Of a DNA stretch of 64,000 bases, positions 62,564-64,000 are shown piece after piece. The position numbers and the translations under genes were made by a program. Positions within the stretch are counted from its first letter, which is position 1, and each line of letters begins with the position of its first letter. The stretch is from Eutreptiella sp. 'Long Island Sound 2002'. Lineage: Eukaryota; Euglenozoa; Euglenophyceae; Eutreptiales; Eutreptiaceae. Location of the stretch: NCBI GenBank assembly GCA_964036045.1, contig OZ038379.1:81075429-81139428 (forward strand). Reading direction: 5' to 3'. The notes under the pieces are model-generated. The model saw nothing but the letters and a program-made list of their open reading frames with translations, had not been told where the DNA came from and did not search any database.

Positions 62564-64000
62564 GGCCTCTCCCTTCCAATATCTCCCCAGGCCCCTCCCA
62601 CAAACGATTTAGCTTGGAATTGTCCTGCTTTTTATGCCTTCTATACCATACCCTTTCGCCTGCCTGATATACATGCAGGGGATGCTCAGACTCCAACTGG
62701 GTGCAAAATTTCCTATGTATTTTAGTCAATGCATCCCGTACATGCAACCAGTCCTGTGCCAGTCTTTTAAGAAAAAAAAAGCATCCTCCGAACCATGTTC
62801 AGGAATCACTGGCGGACAGTCACCGAACCCGATAGGGTTGCGGCCAAACACGGACTGGTGCGCAGAGTACCCAGGTACAGGGCCCGGGACGTCATTTGCT
62901 GTCCACATGGCTAGCGGGAGTAGTTCAACCCACCGCTTTTTGGACCTTTGTTCCAAACATTTACGTAACGAATCAACAATACCCTGTGCAGCAACGCTCT
63001 GCCCTGCCGTTTGACCGCGGTCTATATATAGGCGACTGCTCCATTGCAATGCCACATAATTCCCATAGTGTCTGAAAAAATTTCGCACTGACCAAATGGT
63101 CATGGTCTGAAAAGATCTGCCGGGGCAGGCCGATAAGGCCAACCACCCGCTCCAAAATAAGGTGTGCCAACTGTGTAGCGGTCAGTGACTTGTCACAGCC
63201 GACTGCCAAAATATGGCCAGTCAAACAGCAGACTACAATCATCACATTGTTATATTTTTTCCCCTGAGAAACGCAGTCCGGCAACTCCAAAAAATCAATA
63301 CGAATTGGAGAAAAAGCATATTCCGGAATGGGATACGGATGATTCACCTCAGGCTGGAGACCTTCTCTCCGCTTCACCGCCTGACACACTCGACAAGAGT
63401 TTACCTCAGCTGCGATTTTCGCTTTTCAATCCAAGGATTTCAGATGCGTGGTGTACTAGCGGTCAAACATTTCCTTAGTTTTATTCACACCAGGATGCGC
63501 ATATGCATGCAGTGCCTTTATAACTGGACCAACAAGATGCAGCGGAACACAGATACGGCAATCGGCTCGTAATTTGCCCTCATGCAGCACATAATCGGTG
63601 TCCCCTATGGTCCAGAAACTCTCAGGTTTGATCTCAGGCGAACGCTGAGGAAAAAAAGGGTCAACCATATAATGGTCCCACCAGTCCTCGATCAAAACGT
63701 TTACCACTGGGGGGATCTTAATAGTCTGGGCACTTTTGACTGCCAGGTTTACTGCCCCAGGCATGTGCCAGCTGAGATCCTGTAAAGAATTACCAGCCAA
63801 CGCCACTGCAGTCTGGGCACGAAGGGGTCTCAACTGTCGTCGCATGGGGCGCGACAATTTGCTCTGACCTTTCTGTTTTTCCCTGACTGAGAAACCTGGA
63901 CCAGTCCAATCGTCGTGAGCACACTGGTCATTCCCTGTACACACACCAGGCACTACATGCTGAAACAGACCTTTAAGTGTCTTACGCATCCGGCCATCCT
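62564..64000 (-). mobile_element. Second Gy-4 copy, integrase region, cut by the right window edge
   Basis: Base-by-base copy of 53710-55146 (offset 8,854 bp) with only scattered substitutions, for example Val/Leu in LNRVWEG/LNRLWEG. It holds the integrase zinc-binding region, core, C-terminal module and the upstream connection, with the same frameshift in the A run. At 62564 the match stops and the Gy-4 capsid frame follows in frame. Confidence 0.9.

Overview
This window is nuclear DNA of a eukaryote and consists almost entirely of nested transposable elements and one long satellite array. I recognise no host gene. Pointers to a eukaryote are four Ty3/gypsy-type LTR retrotransposon copies with chromodomain-like tails, a 5'-truncated LINE with a poly(A) tail, two eukaryotic-type DNA transposons, and a consensus-like intron donor. 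Three primer binding sites (two intact, one decayed) fit an initiator Met tRNA whose 3' end is CCUCUGCUACCA. That is the form found in many animals, fungi and some algae, not the land-plant form ending CUGAUACCA. I cannot name the species; a large-genome alga or an invertebrate would both fit.

Layout. (1) 1-24261: Gy-2, a minus-strand gypsy element (LTR at 23508-24261), broken twice. A second copy of the same family, Gy-1 (889-11202, plus strand, both LTRs, 5-bp duplication CCTCC), sits in its 3' untranslated region. A 3.7-kb DNA transposon with terminal inverted repeats (16386-20070) sits in its pol spacer. The 3' end of Gy-2 lies beyond the left edge. (2) 24697-34219: a GC-rich satellite of about 38 monomers in two size classes (about 196 and 209 bp), bounded on both sides by direct copies of the end of a DNA transposon, here called T. 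(3) 34003-47076: a T copy whose transposase gene is split near its 3' end by the complete gypsy element Gy-3 (35883-46816, minus strand, 533/534-bp LTRs about 98% identical, duplication CCTGG). (4) 48225-51707: a LINE copy with a 31-bp target duplication. (5) About 52219-62563: Gy-4, a third gypsy family on the minus strand, followed at 62564-64000 by the integrase region of a second, nearly identical copy in head-to-tail arrangement.

How the parts work together. Each gypsy element encodes Gag, aspartic protease, reverse transcriptase, RNase H, integrase and a chromodomain-like tail; most reading frames are now broken. In all four copies the Gag or nucleocapsid frame ends in a UAG that is in frame with the start of pol, which suggests readthrough expression. 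Gy-3 and Gy-4 carry, between protease and reverse transcriptase, a domain resembling the Dam-like N6-adenine methyltransferase of DIRS elements. Gy-4 also carries a five-motif dUTPase. The DNA transposon inside Gy-2 carries a domain resembling 2-oxoglutarate/Fe(II) dioxygenases of the TET/JBP type. The window therefore holds mobile elements with candidate DNA-modifying and nucleotide-sanitising accessory domains, which is its most interesting property. Family assignments come from motifs read by eye; no database search was possible.
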